Source: Vibrio tubiashii ATCC 19109 (GTDB lineage Bacteria; Pseudomonadota; Gammaproteobacteria; Enterobacterales; Vibrionaceae). Taken from it: a DNA stretch of 64,000 bases. Within the stretch, counting starts at the first letter, position 1, and every line of letters starts with the position of its first letter. A model generated the notes under the pieces. It did not search any database. It saw only the letters and a program-made list of their open reading frames with translations, and was not told the origin of the DNA. Shown in pieces: positions 10,246 to 18,582 of the stretch. The stretch is taken from contig NZ_CP009355.1 in the NCBI RefSeq assembly GCF_000772105.1, positions 1,116,001 to 1,180,000 of the forward strand, written 5' to 3'. A program made the translations under genes and the position numbers.

Positions 10246-10680
10246 ATGTCCACCTTCAATACACGTTGCCCATCTTGCTCTGGCGTTAACCGTGTGCCGT
10301 CGGAACGCATTTCAGAAGCCCCAACTTGTGGAAAATGTAAAACACTACTTTTAGATGGAGCGCCCGTTGAGGGCACTGAAAGCAATTTCGAGGCTATCTT
10401 AAATAGCGATACACCAGTTGTAGTCGATTTCTGGGCCCCGTGGTGCAATCCTTGTATAGGGTTTGCTCCAGTTTTTTCTGATGTTGCTGCGGAACGAACA
10501 AAAGATGTTCGATTTGTAAAAATTGACACTGAAAGCCAGCAAAATCTCGCTGCCAAATATCAAATTAGAAGCATTCCTACCGTTATGGTCTTCAAAAACG
10601 GCAAAAGAGTCGATGTGATAAATGGCGCACTTCCTAAAGGTCAATTTGATCAATGGCTTAATCAAGCACTAGCCAAATAA
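10246..10680 (+). CDS. trxC: thioredoxin 2 (TrxC) with a CNPC active site
   Basis: A 144-residue zinc-binding thioredoxin that reduces protein disulfides and is usually part of oxidative defence. The N-terminal zinc ribbon has CPSC and CGKC pairs. The thioredoxin fold follows, with the cis-proline motif IRSIPTVMVFKNGKRV. The redox motif reads WCNPC rather than the usual WCGPC; both cysteines are kept. The start ATG has AGAGAG upstream. It diverges from fabH2 across about 100 bases and is followed by its own terminator. Confidence 0.95.
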   Translation: MSTFNTRCPSCSGVNRVPSERISEAPTCGKCKTLLLDGAPVEGTESNFEAILNSDTPVVVDFWAPWCNPCIGFAPVFSDVAAERTKDVRFVKIDTESQQNLAAKYQIRSIPTVMVFKNGKRVDVINGALPKGQFDQWLNQALAK

Positions 10681-10705
10681 CAGCCTTCTTATTAGTCTAG
10701 TTTAG

Positions 10706-10738
10706 AGCGAGAAAACATTCACATTTTCTCGCTTTTTT
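10706..10738 (+). terminator. terminator after trxC
   Basis: A 10-bp stem (AGCGAGAAAA with TTTTCTCGCT) and an 8-base loop, followed by six T residues. It lies just downstream of the trxC stop and is a classic intrinsic terminator. Confidence 0.9.
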
Positions 10739-10877
10739 CATGAATTTATTTAGCTAACGCAACGATAAATATCCTTTATCGTCATGGTCAAAAGTTTTCG
10801 TTTTACCTTTCACCTCTTTAACCCCATAGTCGCGCCGAAATTTGTTCAGTTTTACTACAACTAAAGAGGCCACGACA

Positions 10878-12038
10878 TTGGAAAATACCCTTCAACCTGC
10901 TCCAAAAGCTCGCATTTCTGTACCGGTTATAGCGCTTGCTCTTTATGCGGTCGCGTCGGGATATTTGATGAGCTTAATTCCTTTGATGCTTTCTGAGTAT
11001 AACTTGGACTCATCGCTGGCTAGTTGGCTCGCCAGTGTTTTCTATGCGGGGCTATTGATTGGCGCGGCTGGCGTCGAGCCTTTGGTTAAAACAGTGGGCC
11101 ACCGGAACGCCTTTGTCTGGTGCTTAATGACGTTTATTGCCACCATTATGGTTTTACCATTGGCCGCCAATGTCACGGTTTGGCTTGTTGCTCGTTTTAT
11201 TGCGGGTGTTGCTGTCGCAGGCGTGTTTGTCATTGTTGAGTCTTGGTTACTACACGGTGACGAAAGCGCTCGAGCGAGAAGACTTGGGCTGTATATGGGC
11301 TCTCTTTACGGTGGTAGCGCAATCGGCCAGTTGGGTATTGGCATTATTGGGATCTCTGGTGGTGTACCATTTATTGCAATCGTCACCTTATTGTTACTTG
11401 CTGTAGTCGTACTTGTTTTCGGTGACAGCGACCAACCGGAAAGTGAACATAGCACGCCACTGTCACTAAAGCAGATTAGCAAGTTGAATCATGCCGCGAT
11501 CATTGGTTGTGTGGTTTCTGGCCTCACTCTCGGCGCGATTTACGGGTTGATGCCAGTTGAACTGCAAAATCGTGGCATTGAACATAGCGATATTGGTGGC
11601 CTGATGGCTGTCGTCATACTTGGTGGTATGGCCGTTCAACCAATCGTGCCTTGGCTATCCAAATTCCTTGGGCGTACGTTACTTATGGCTCTGTTCTGTC
11701 TACTAGGCGTAGCAGCCATTACGTTCACTTCAATGGTCACCGGGCTTCAAGCTTTAGGAATGGGGCTATTTCTATTGGGTATGGCGACTTTCGCTCTGTA
11801 TCCAGTCGCGATCAACCTTGGTTGCGACAAACTTGATGCCAACTACATCGTATCTGCGACTCAGGTGATGCTGTTTAGCTACAGCATTGGATCAGTGACA
11901 GGTCCTGTTGCGGCGGACGGGTTTATGGCAGGTTCTCAAGGCTTGATGGGCTACCTGTTCGCGGCACTTCTCGCGACTTGTATCTACATGCTAATCGCCA
12001 GCATCAAGACTAAACATCAAGCGGTCGCTGGGGAATAA
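10878..12038 (+). CDS. MFS transporter, YcaD-like
   Basis: A 12-helix major facilitator protein of about 386 residues. The stretches VIVESWLLHGDESARARRLGLYMGSLYGGSA and the Gly-rich helices resemble the YcaD/UMF group of putative exporters of unknown substrate. The frame is open from TTG at 10842, but TTG at 10878 is preferred because AAAGAGG lies about 8 bases ahead of it, while nothing resembling a ribosome binding site precedes 10842. It is followed by a terminator that overlaps the end of the convergent ygbA-like gene. Confidence 0.85.
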   Translation: MENTLQPAPKARISVPVIALALYAVASGYLMSLIPLMLSEYNLDSSLASWLASVFYAGLLIGAAGVEPLVKTVGHRNAFVWCLMTFIATIMVLPLAANVTVWLVARFIAGVAVAGVFVIVESWLLHGDESARARRLGLYMGSLYGGSAIGQLGIGIIGISGGVPFIAIVTLLLLAVVVLVFGDSDQPESEHSTPLSLKQISKLNHAAIIGCVVSGLTLGAIYGLMPVELQNRGIEHSDIGGLMAVVILGGMAVQPIVPWLSKFLGRTLLMALFCLLGVAAITFTSMVTGLQALGMGLFLLGMATFALYPVAINLGCDKLDANYIVSATQVMLFSYSIGSVTGPVAADGFMAGSQGLMGYLFAALLATCIYMLIASIKTKHQAVAGE

Positions 12039-12053
12039 CAGCCAACTCGTGTT

Positions 12054-12080
12054 AAGGGACGCTTATTGCGTCCCCTTTTC
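12054..12080 (+). terminator. terminator after the MFS gene
   Basis: Stem AAGGGACGC / GCGTCCCCTT with a TTATT loop, then TTTTCTTC. It terminates the plus-strand MFS transcript and overlaps the last codons of the convergent ygbA-like gene. Confidence 0.7.
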
Positions 12081-12458
12081 TTCGAGCTTTCTCTGGTGTC
12101 TGTTTGACGCGCCAGCTTCGGGCTTTTTGGGAACAGGTTTGCGTTCATGTAGTAGATGGCGAATAGCCAAAATCGGATGCGGCAGCAACATTCTTGGTCC
12201 AGAATATCTCATGACTTGGCGCATTTGCTCTTTCTGATCTGCTTTATAACAATGAATCGGGCATTGATTACAGGTGGGCTTACTCTGTCCGTAGGGACAA
12301 CGATCCAATTTAGTTTCAGCATATTCAAGCAAGCTTTGACACTCAACGCACAGCCTATCCTTGCTGCCGTGGTGCGCACGGCAATAAATAAACATCATTG
12401 CGCGAACCGTTTTGAATTCGGTCAACAACTCACCACGAAGAATATTTGAAACAGCCAT
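12063..12458 (-). CDS. YgbA-family protein (nitrous-oxide-stimulated promoter family)
   Basis: About 131 residues with a dense set of conserved cysteines and histidines: YCRAHHG, LCVECQ, RCPYGQSKPTCNQCPIHCY and VMRYSGPRML, which match the YgbA family. The cysteine pattern suggests a metal or Fe-S site. YgbA in E. coli is linked to nitrosative stress; the molecular role is not settled. A TTG at 12473 is possible, but ATG at 12458 is preferred: it sits 2 bases after the stop of the upstream acetyltransferase, with GAGAA as ribosome binding site, so the two are probably translationally coupled. Confidence 0.8.
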   Translation of the reverse strand: MAVSNILRGELLTEFKTVRAMMFIYCRAHHGSKDRLCVECQSLLEYAETKLDRCPYGQSKPTCNQCPIHCYKADQKEQMRQVMRYSGPRMLLPHPILAIRHLLHERKPVPKKPEAGASNRHQRKLEEKGTQ

Positions 12459-12460
12459 AG

Positions 12461-12979
12461 TTATTCTCGGCAAAGACTCAGTTGGTACAATAATAAGTCT
12501 ACTGTATCACTCAACGTATCTTGAACTTTGACATAGGTAAAACCAAGTTTAGATAGTAAGGCTCGGCTTCCCTTATTGTCAGAAGTGGTAATCGCGACCA
12601 AATCTTCAATTATATTGGTTTCACACGCGTAGTTGATGACCGCTTTTCCCGCCTCATACCCATAGCCTTTGCCGTATGAGCTTGGCATAAAGCCATAACC
12701 GATGTCGTAAGCGTCAAGTTCGGGCCGTTTGATTAAGCCACATACGCCAATCTTTTCACCACTCTCTGTGACTTCCACTAGCAATAGACAAACGCCAAAC
12801 TCTCTATGCATGCCCAGTATTTTTTCCTCAATGTACACTCTGGCATCGCTTTCACTGCGGATGTTCTTGTCACCAATAAACTGCAAAAAGTCTTCGCTGT
12901 TGTAGAGTTCATGAATAAATGGGGCATCTTTAAGTTCAACCATTCTCAGCGTCAAACGCTCAGATTGCAGTGTACGCAT
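12461..12979 (-). CDS. GNAT acetyltransferase, RimJ/RimL type
   Basis: A 172-residue N-acetyltransferase. It opens with SERLTLRMVELKDAPFIHELYN, typical of the RimJ/RimL ribosomal-protein and small-molecule acetyltransferase group. The acetyl-CoA-binding part is IGYGFMPSSYGKGYGYEAGKAVINYA, followed by TTSDNKGSRALLSKLGF. The substrate cannot be told. It is the first gene of a two-gene unit with the ygbA-like gene. Confidence 0.88.
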   Translation of the reverse strand: MRTLQSERLTLRMVELKDAPFIHELYNSEDFLQFIGDKNIRSESDARVYIEEKILGMHREFGVCLLLVEVTESGEKIGVCGLIKRPELDAYDIGYGFMPSSYGKGYGYEAGKAVINYACETNIIEDLVAITTSDNKGSRALLSKLGFTYVKVQDTLSDTVDLLLYQLSLCRE

Positions 12980-13089
12980 GGCAAAATTTCCGTCTATTTT
13001 TGTCCGAGGCTTGAGCTTACCACCTACAATTAACGTAGAACATGTGTAACAAGCACATTTTTATAGGCCATCACCGGAGGATTGTCGTT

Positions 13090-13527
13090 ATGCGTGCTGC
13101 ACTGCTATTCACCGTTGCGCTACTCAACTCAACCATGAGCTGGACCTACCCTTCTTATTCCGCTGAATGGTCACACCGCAGCGTGATCTACTTTGCCCCT
13201 ACCAATGACGAGCACGTAAAACAGTTTCTGTTAGAAACACTGATTAATGAATGTGAGCTTCAAGACAGAGACCTAATCACTCTAGTGGTCACTGAAGACG
13301 GCTTTAGTATGCCTAAATGGGTAAAGCATGAGTTTAACCTCAAAGCACTGTTTAATATGTATGATGTTGAGCCTGGCTCTCACACTGCTGTATTAATTGG
13401 TAAAGATGGCGGAGAAAAGCTTCGTTGGGGAAAACATACTGACTGGGAGCATGTGAAACAAACCATCGACGTGATGCCGATGCGACGCTATGAAATGGCG
13501 AAGAAAGTTAGCCCTTGTTCTGCATAA
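13090..13527 (+). CDS. DUF4174 family secreted protein
   Basis: About 145 residues. A signal peptide (MRAALLFTVALLNSTMS) precedes a small thioredoxin-like domain of the DUF4174 type, recognised by SVIYFAPTNDEH, AVLIGKDGGEKLRWG and the closing IDVMPMRRYEM. Function unknown; it lacks a CxxC active site. The frame is open from 13042, but the start at 13090 is chosen because GGAGG lies 9 bases upstream and the signal peptide begins there. It stands alone between the acetyltransferase unit and the outer-membrane gene. Confidence 0.82.
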   Translation: MRAALLFTVALLNSTMSWTYPSYSAEWSHRSVIYFAPTNDEHVKQFLLETLINECELQDRDLITLVVTEDGFSMPKWVKHEFNLKALFNMYDVEPGSHTAVLIGKDGGEKLRWGKHTDWEHVKQTIDVMPMRRYEMAKKVSPCSA

Positions 13528-13603
13528 AAAAGACTCTCTCCACAACCTCTTATTCTAAAACCTTATTGTTTAATTATGAAAATTAATTAACAGAATATAA
13601 AAT

Positions 13604-13632
13604 TTGACACAATTTGTTACGCCACATAAGAT
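13604..13632 (+). promoter_or_regulatory. sigma-70 promoter of the outer-membrane barrel gene
   Basis: TTGACA at 13604-13609 and TAAGAT at 13627-13632 with an exact 17-base spacer, about 70 bases before the ATG at 13705. Near-consensus elements suggest strong constitutive expression. Confidence 0.7.
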
Positions 13633-13704
13633 TCACGCCCTCAATAGGTGCTTATATAAAATTACAATCGCACCGATCACACATTCATAACTAAGATGTA
13701 AATA

Positions 13705-14367
13705 ATGAATTTTAAACTCTCTATTGCTGCTCTTGCACTTCTAAGCGGCTCTTTCGCCGTGTCTGCACAAAACAACTGGTATGTTGGTTTTGATGCTCAT
13801 TCAAGTAAACTAGACCTAGACTCTGAAGTTTCAGCATTCTCGACAATTAGCTCGGGCGCGAAGAACGCCGATGATAGCGGCGCAGGTCTTTCAATCATGC
13901 TTGGACGTAAGGTGAACGAATGGCTGGCTATCGAAGCAAACTTAAGCCACGATTACATCGACCTTCTAGACTATTCAAATTATTACGATATTGGCGGCGG
14001 TGCTCAAGGTTACGAATACCAGCTCCATGACGCTAGAATCTATTCGTTCGATCTTGGAGCTAAGATGAGCTATGCCACAGGCTTCGATCTGAACTTATAC
14101 GCGAAACCCGGGATTGGATACACGCGTACGGAACTAGAACTGAATGGTGGCTCATCACATCCAGACATCAAAGGCGACAAAGATGTGACCAACAATAAAG
14201 TTCATTTCAACCTAGAACTCGGTGCTGAATACTTTTTCACAGACTCTTTTTCAGCCAACCTTGCTTACGAGCGCAAGTTCAATGCCGTCGATTTTTCAAT
14301 CGAAGGATACAAATTTGGAGATATGGACCAAGACCGTATTAAAGGTGGCGTTCGCTACTACTTCTAA
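13705..14367 (+). CDS. outer-membrane beta-barrel protein
   Basis: A 220-residue protein with a clear signal peptide ending ASAQ-like (SGSFAVSAQ). The mature chain opens NNWYVGFDAHSSKLDL and contains alternating beta strands, ending with GGVRYYF, the C-terminal aromatic signature recognised by the BAM machinery. This matches small OmpA/OmpX-like porin-family barrels (outer_membrane beta-barrel, about 8 strands). No peptidoglycan-binding domain is present. Role unknown; it could be structural or adhesive. Confidence 0.82.
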   Translation: MNFKLSIAALALLSGSFAVSAQNNWYVGFDAHSSKLDLDSEVSAFSTISSGAKNADDSGAGLSIMLGRKVNEWLAIEANLSHDYIDLLDYSNYYDIGGGAQGYEYQLHDARIYSFDLGAKMSYATGFDLNLYAKPGIGYTRTELELNGGSSHPDIKGDKDVTNNKVHFNLELGAEYFFTDSFSANLAYERKFNAVDFSIEGYKFGDMDQDRIKGGVRYYF

Positions 14368-14390
14368 CGCCTAAAATTGTTGATTGCACG

Positions 14391-14419
14391 GATAGACCTC
14401 GAAAGTAGTGAGGTCTATC
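14391..14419. repeat. 10-bp inverted repeat downstream of the barrel gene
   Basis: GATAGACCTC and GAGGTCTATC flank a 9-base loop, 24 bases after the barrel-gene stop. No T tract follows on either strand, so it may end or protect the mRNA, but it is not a canonical terminator. Confidence 0.5.
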
Positions 14420-14442
14420 TAGACGCGCTCAAATTTCAGATA

Positions 14443-14466
14443 CAAAAAAACCAGCCTAAGCTGGTT
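14443..14466 (-). terminator. terminator of tRNA cassette 1
   Basis: In the minus direction, stem AACCAGC/GCTGGTT with a 4-base loop runs into a T7 tract. The flank TTCAGATACAAAAAAACCAG is repeated at the other two tRNA-Cys loci. Confidence 0.9.
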
Positions 14467-14483
14467 ACTTTCTCTTAAGAGAA

Positions 14484-14557
14484 TGGAGGCGCGTCCCGGA
14501 GTCGAACCGAGGTCCACGGATTTGCAATCCGCTGCATAGCCACTCTGCCAACGCGCC
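14484..14557 (-). tRNA. tRNA-Cys(GCA), copy 1
   Basis: A 74-nt cloverleaf with CCA encoded. It has a GGCGCGT acceptor arm, the anticodon loop GATTGCAAATC with GCA, and the GGTTCGACTCC T-arm. It lies just downstream of tRNA-Leu in the same transcript and is identical to the copies at 30947 and 34663. Confidence 0.97.
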
Positions 14558-14603
14558 TCAAATTGTGCTTTTTTACCTAACTAGCTTTAGCCAGAAAAGT
14601 AGA

Positions 14604-14690
14604 TGGTGCCCCGGGCCGGACTTGAACCGGCACAGCGCGAACGCCGAGGGATTTTAAATCCCTTGTGTCTACCAATTCCACCACCAGGGC
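14604..14690 (-). tRNA. tRNA-Leu(TAA), copy 1
   Basis: An 87-nt class II tRNA with a long variable arm and encoded CCA. The anticodon loop AGGGATTTAAAATCCC carries TAA. It is very like E. coli leuZ and is transcribed ahead of tRNA-Cys. Confidence 0.97.
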
Positions 14691-14749
14691 AACGCTAAAA
14701 GCGATGGTACACCACCATTCCCACAAGCAACGTCGCGAGAACGAGGTGT

Positions 14750-14777
14750 ACTTTAACGGAATAAATTTTCCGGTCAA
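14750..14777 (-). promoter_or_regulatory. promoter of tRNA cassette 1
   Basis: On the minus strand, TTGACC, a 16-base spacer, then TAAAGT. The same spacing and elements recur upstream of the second cassette (31216-31243) and, as TTGACT/TAGAGT, of the third tRNA-Cys. Confidence 0.75.
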
Positions 14778-14872
14778 TCAATTAATTTCTATTTTTGTTC
14801 AAATGGTTAAAAAGAACACCGCATCGACCAACATACCGTCAATACGGTGGTTTTATCAGCGCGATGGTTTTA

Positions 14873-15202
14873 TTAAAGTGATAATGTTACAACGCCCTGC
14901 TCTACTTCTACCGGGTAAACCGTTAACTTTATTGTTGGCTCTTCCACACACACGCCACTACTGAGATTGAAGTGCTGTTTGTAGAGTGGAGAAGCAACAC
15001 ATAACTCACCATTAATATCCCCAACTATTCCTCGACAAAGCACATAGGCCTTACCAATTGGGTCCCAATTCTGGATAGCGAAAACACCTTGGTTCGGAAT
15101 ATAGAACACTGCGACCTGTTCACCGTCTATCAGAGCGCCTCGACCTTGGTAAGGTGAAAGATCCGATAGTCTGCATATGTTTAGTTTCTCAGCGACTTCC
15201 AT
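14873..15202 (-). CDS. nirD: nitrite reductase small subunit NirD
   Basis: A 109-residue Rieske-like small subunit of NADH-dependent assimilatory nitrite reductase, the cytoplasmic enzyme that makes ammonium from nitrite. LCRGIVGDINGELCVASPLYKQHFNLSSG is the typical NirD segment; as usual for NirD, the Rieske iron ligands are not all kept. Its ATG overlaps the nirB stop (TAATG), so translation is coupled. It is the last gene of the nitrate-uptake and nitrite-reduction transcript. Confidence 0.96.
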   Translation of the reverse strand: MEVAEKLNICRLSDLSPYQGRGALIDGEQVAVFYIPNQGVFAIQNWDPIGKAYVLCRGIVGDINGELCVASPLYKQHFNLSSGVCVEEPTIKLTVYPVEVEQGVVTLSL

Positions 15203-17685
15203 TACACTTCCTCCTTCACTGGAATGCGTTGCCCGCGTACTCTTTGATAAGGAAGTACTTGGCTAGCTTCTTCTGCATTAATAAACGGTTTGAACTTAAC
15301 CAGTTTGTCACTGTTTTCGAGCGTGCTCTTCCATTCACATTGGTAGGTATCAACAACATGTTGCATCTGAGCTTCAAGCGAATCAGCAATACTCAGTGAG
15401 TCTTCAATCACCACTTGTTTTAAGTAGTCTAAGCCACCTTCTAGATTTTCCATCCATACCGAGGTTCTTTGTAAACGATCCGCCGTTCGAACGTAGAACA
15501 TCAAGACACGATCAATTAACGCGACCAGTTCTGCTTTAGACAGGTCAGAGGCAATTAGGTCAGCATGTCTTGGCCTCATGCCTCCGTTACCACACACATA
15601 AAGATTCCAGCCGTTCTCAGTGGCGATGACGCCAATATCTTTACTTTGTGCTTCAGCACATTCACGGGTACACCCGGATACTGCGAACTTGATTTTGTGC
15701 GGTGCGCGCAGCCCTTTGTAACGATTTTCCAATTCGATTGCTAAGCCAACCGAGTCATCGACGCCATAGCGACACCAAGTCGAACCAACGCAGGATTTAA
15801 CCGTTCTCAGTGACTTACCATACGCGTGGCCGGTCTCAAATCCCGCATCAATTAGCGCTTGCCAGATATCCGGTAGCTGTTCGACTTGCGCACCAAACAA
15901 ATCAACACGCTGACCACCGGTTATCTTGGTGTATAAGTCGTACTTCTTCGCCACTTCACCTAATGCGATCAATTTGTCAGGCGTAATTTCTCCCCCTGCT
16001 ACTCTAGGGACAACCGAGTAAGATCCATCTTTTTGCAGGTTTGCCATAAAGGCGTCGTTAGAGTCTTGCAGCGAACTGTGTTGCGGCTCCATGATGTGCT
16101 CATTCCATAACGAGGCAAACACTGATGCAGCGGTGGGTTTACAAAGATCACAGCCGTAACCTTTACCGTGTTTCTCGATTAGGGTATCAAAGTCTTTAAT
16201 CTCTTCGACTTGGCAAATATGGAATAGCTCTTGGCGCGACAACTCAAAATGCTCACAGATATGATTGTTGACCTCGACGCCCATCGCAGTCAGCTCAGCA
16301 TCTAAGACACTTTTCACCATGTTGCTACAGCCGCCACAACCTGTGCCCGCTTTGGTTTTTGCCTTGAGGGTGTCAAGATCATGAGCGCCAGCCTGTATTG
16401 CATTAACCAGATCACCTTTACTCACGTTGTGACACGAACAAATAATTGCGGTATCTGCCATTTCGCCATTAAGCATTCCCGTGTCAAAAAGTAGGTTTGC
16501 CGCATGGTCAGCAAGGGTCGTTTTATTTAGATAGCATTGCAGTAAAGCGTCATAGTCTGAGTTATCCCCAACAAGAATGGCGCCTAGTAGCTTGGTTCCG
16601 CTCTCATCAACCACGAGTTTTTTATACACACCAGCAACCGCATCTTGCAGTACCATCTCCTGCGCGCCATCCGTCGCTTTATGCGCATCACCAATCGAAG
16701 CGACATCGACACCGAGTAGCTTCAACTTGGTGCTCATATCTGCACCGGTGAAGCCTGCGTTTTCACGACCAACGAGCTTATCGGCTACAACGCGAGCCAT
16801 GGTATAACCCGGAGCCACCAATCCAAATATCTTCTCTTGCCAAAGCGCACATTCTCCAATAGCAAAAATGCTCTCATCACTAGTTCGGCATTGATCATCA
16901 ATGACAATGCCGCCGCGCTCACCAATATTGATACCCGCCTGCCTAGCCAGTGCGTCTTGCGGTCGAATACCAGCGGAGAAGACAATGACGTCTACTTCGA
17001 GAGGATCAGCGTCTTTAAACACCATCCGATGTGTTGCACCTTCGCCATCACAGATTTTCTCGGTTGCCGTAGAAGTGTGAACCGTTAATCCTAGCTCTTC
17101 TATCTTCTCTTTTAGAACTAAGCCCGCACCATCATCAAGTTGAACAGGCATCAAACGCGGCGCGAATTCCACGACGTGGGTTTCCACCCCCAGCAGTTTC
17201 AAGGCGTTTGCAGCTTCTAAGCCGAGTAATCCACCACCAATTACAGCACCAGTCTTCGCGCCCTGACACGCTGTTTTTATTTCAGAAAGATCATCTAACG
17301 TTCGATAAACAAAGATATTGTCTCTATCGTGACCTTCAATAGGCGGTACGAATGGATAAGAACCTGTTGCGAGCACGAGCTGATCGTATCCTATGACACT
17401 GTCCTCATCTAAAACCAAGCGTTTGTTGTCCCGTTCGATTTTGGTTACTTGGCTGCCTAGCATCAACTCTATGCCATGTTTGCTGTACCACTCTTCACTG
17501 CTTAACATCAGATCTTGATGGCTGTTGCCAGAAAATAGCGATGAGAGTTGAACTCGGTCATAGGCGATGAAACGCTCTTCACCAATCACCGTAATGCGCT
17601 TTTCAAGGTGAGCACCTCGTTCAACAAGCTGAGCAACAAGGTGATGCCCAACCATACCGTTACCGACGATTACTACATGTTCCAT
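15202..17685 (-). CDS. nirB: nitrite reductase large subunit NirB
   Basis: An 827-residue NADH-dependent siroheme nitrite reductase. The N-terminus is an FAD/NAD(P) oxidoreductase (VIVGNGMVGHHLV, GGGLLGLEAANALKLLG). The middle has a BFD-like [2Fe-2S] site (CSCHNVSKGDL ... GTGCGGC) and further cysteines. The C-terminal half is the siroheme and [4Fe-4S] domain with CVGSTWCRYG and CTRECAEAQ. It reduces nitrite to ammonium with six electrons from NADH. It follows nrtD by 12 bases and overlaps nirD by one base. Siroheme synthesis is supported by cobA in the same block. Confidence 0.97.
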   Translation of the reverse strand: MEHVVIVGNGMVGHHLVAQLVERGAHLEKRITVIGEERFIAYDRVQLSSLFSGNSHQDLMLSSEEWYSKHGIELMLGSQVTKIERDNKRLVLDEDSVIGYDQLVLATGSYPFVPPIEGHDRDNIFVYRTLDDLSEIKTACQGAKTGAVIGGGLLGLEAANALKLLGVETHVVEFAPRLMPVQLDDGAGLVLKEKIEELGLTVHTSTATEKICDGEGATHRMVFKDADPLEVDVIVFSAGIRPQDALARQAGINIGERGGIVIDDQCRTSDESIFAIGECALWQEKIFGLVAPGYTMARVVADKLVGRENAGFTGADMSTKLKLLGVDVASIGDAHKATDGAQEMVLQDAVAGVYKKLVVDESGTKLLGAILVGDNSDYDALLQCYLNKTTLADHAANLLFDTGMLNGEMADTAIICSCHNVSKGDLVNAIQAGAHDLDTLKAKTKAGTGCGGCSNMVKSVLDAELTAMGVEVNNHICEHFELSRQELFHICQVEEIKDFDTLIEKHGKGYGCDLCKPTAASVFASLWNEHIMEPQHSSLQDSNDAFMANLQKDGSYSVVPRVAGGEITPDKLIALGEVAKKYDLYTKITGGQRVDLFGAQVEQLPDIWQALIDAGFETGHAYGKSLRTVKSCVGSTWCRYGVDDSVGLAIELENRYKGLRAPHKIKFAVSGCTRECAEAQSKDIGVIATENGWNLYVCGNGGMRPRHADLIASDLSKAELVALIDRVLMFYVRTADRLQRTSVWMENLEGGLDYLKQVVIEDSLSIADSLEAQMQHVVDTYQCEWKSTLENSDKLVKFKPFINAEEASQVLPYQRVRGQRIPVKEEV

Positions 17686-17697
17686 TGTCTGACTCCT

Positions 17698-18570
17698 TTA
17701 TGCCGTCTTAGCGGGTACTTCGAGCTCTTTCTGCTCGGCACTTTTAGGTTGAGTACTTGGTTTAGACTGCTTTTCATACAAGAAACGCAGCACTGACTGA
17801 CGGTATTTCTGATACTGCGGGTCATCAGCAAGCGCAACACGGTTACGTGGGCGGGGCAAATCTATCTCTAACACTTCACCAATGGTTGCCGCAGGGCCAT
17901 TAGTCATCATCACGATCTTGTCTGAAAGCAGTACCGCTTCATCCACATCATGGGTAATCATAATCACGGTATTGTTCAGCTCGGCTTGGATTTTCATCAG
18001 TGAGTCTTGCAGATGAGCACGAGTCAGTGCATCAAGCGCGCCAAAGGGTTCATCCATCAAAAGGACTTTTGGCTGAAGTGCAAGCGCGCGGGCAATGCCG
18101 ACTCGCTGCTTCATACCGCCTGAGATTTCATCAGGCTTTTTATCCGCAGCGTGAGACATTTGAATCAAGTCGAGATAATGTTCGACCTGCTCTTTGATCC
18201 ACTGTTTAGAACTTTGTTCAGAAGTGGTGTTTTGAGACAGCTGGCCCTGTGCAATCTGCTTTACTGCCAGCTCTACATTTTGATAAACCGTTAACCAAGG
18301 CAATAACGAATGATTTTGAAACACGACAGCGCGCTCTGGCCCTGGTCCACTGACCTCACGACCATCAACAATCACTCCGCCATCCGTAGGCAGGTGGAGA
18401 CCCGCCACTAGATTAAGTACTGTCGATTTTCCGCAACCTGAGTGTCCAATCAGAGAAATAAACTCGCCTTTATTAATCTGAAGATTGACGTTTTTTAAGG
18501 CGATAAATTCGCCATTCGGGGTTGGGAACCTCATCCCCAACTGAGTTAAATCGAGTAGTGCTTTAGACAT
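17698..18570 (-). CDS. nrtD: nitrate ABC transporter ATP-binding protein
   Basis: A 290-residue ABC ATPase with Walker A GHSGCGKST, Q-loop VFQNHSLLPWL, signature ISGGMKQRVGIARAL, Walker B VLLMDEPFGALD and H-loop ITHDVDEAVLLSD. It resembles NrtD/NasD, which powers nitrate or nitrite uptake with NrtA and NrtB. An extra NrtA-like domain, as in NrtC, is absent. It sits 12 bases after nrtB, in one operon with nirBD. Confidence 0.94.
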   Translation of the reverse strand: MSKALLDLTQLGMRFPTPNGEFIALKNVNLQINKGEFISLIGHSGCGKSTVLNLVAGLHLPTDGGVIVDGREVSGPGPERAVVFQNHSLLPWLTVYQNVELAVKQIAQGQLSQNTTSEQSSKQWIKEQVEHYLDLIQMSHAADKKPDEISGGMKQRVGIARALALQPKVLLMDEPFGALDALTRAHLQDSLMKIQAELNNTVIMITHDVDEAVLLSDKIVMMTNGPAATIGEVLEIDLPRPRNRVALADDPQYQKYRQSVLRFLYEKQSKPSTQPKSAEQKELEVPAKTA

Positions 18571-18582
18571 AGGAAACTCCTT

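Noticed and set aside
10194..10556. Minus-strand frame opposite trxC
   Set aside because: It lies over a well-supported gene and has no protein-like features; it is a mirror of trxC codon use.
14577..14777. A minus-strand reading frame of 66 codons across the tRNA-Leu gene, with near-identical frames at 31040-31246 and another across tRNA-Cys at 34542-34780
   Set aside because: They are open only because the tRNA genes lack stops in that frame; the repeats are copies of the tRNA cassette, not a protein family.
14837..14850. ACCGT-CAAT-ACGGT hairpin after nirD as the operon terminator
   Set aside because: The stem is short and no T tract follows in the minus direction; the end of the nir transcript remains unplaced.
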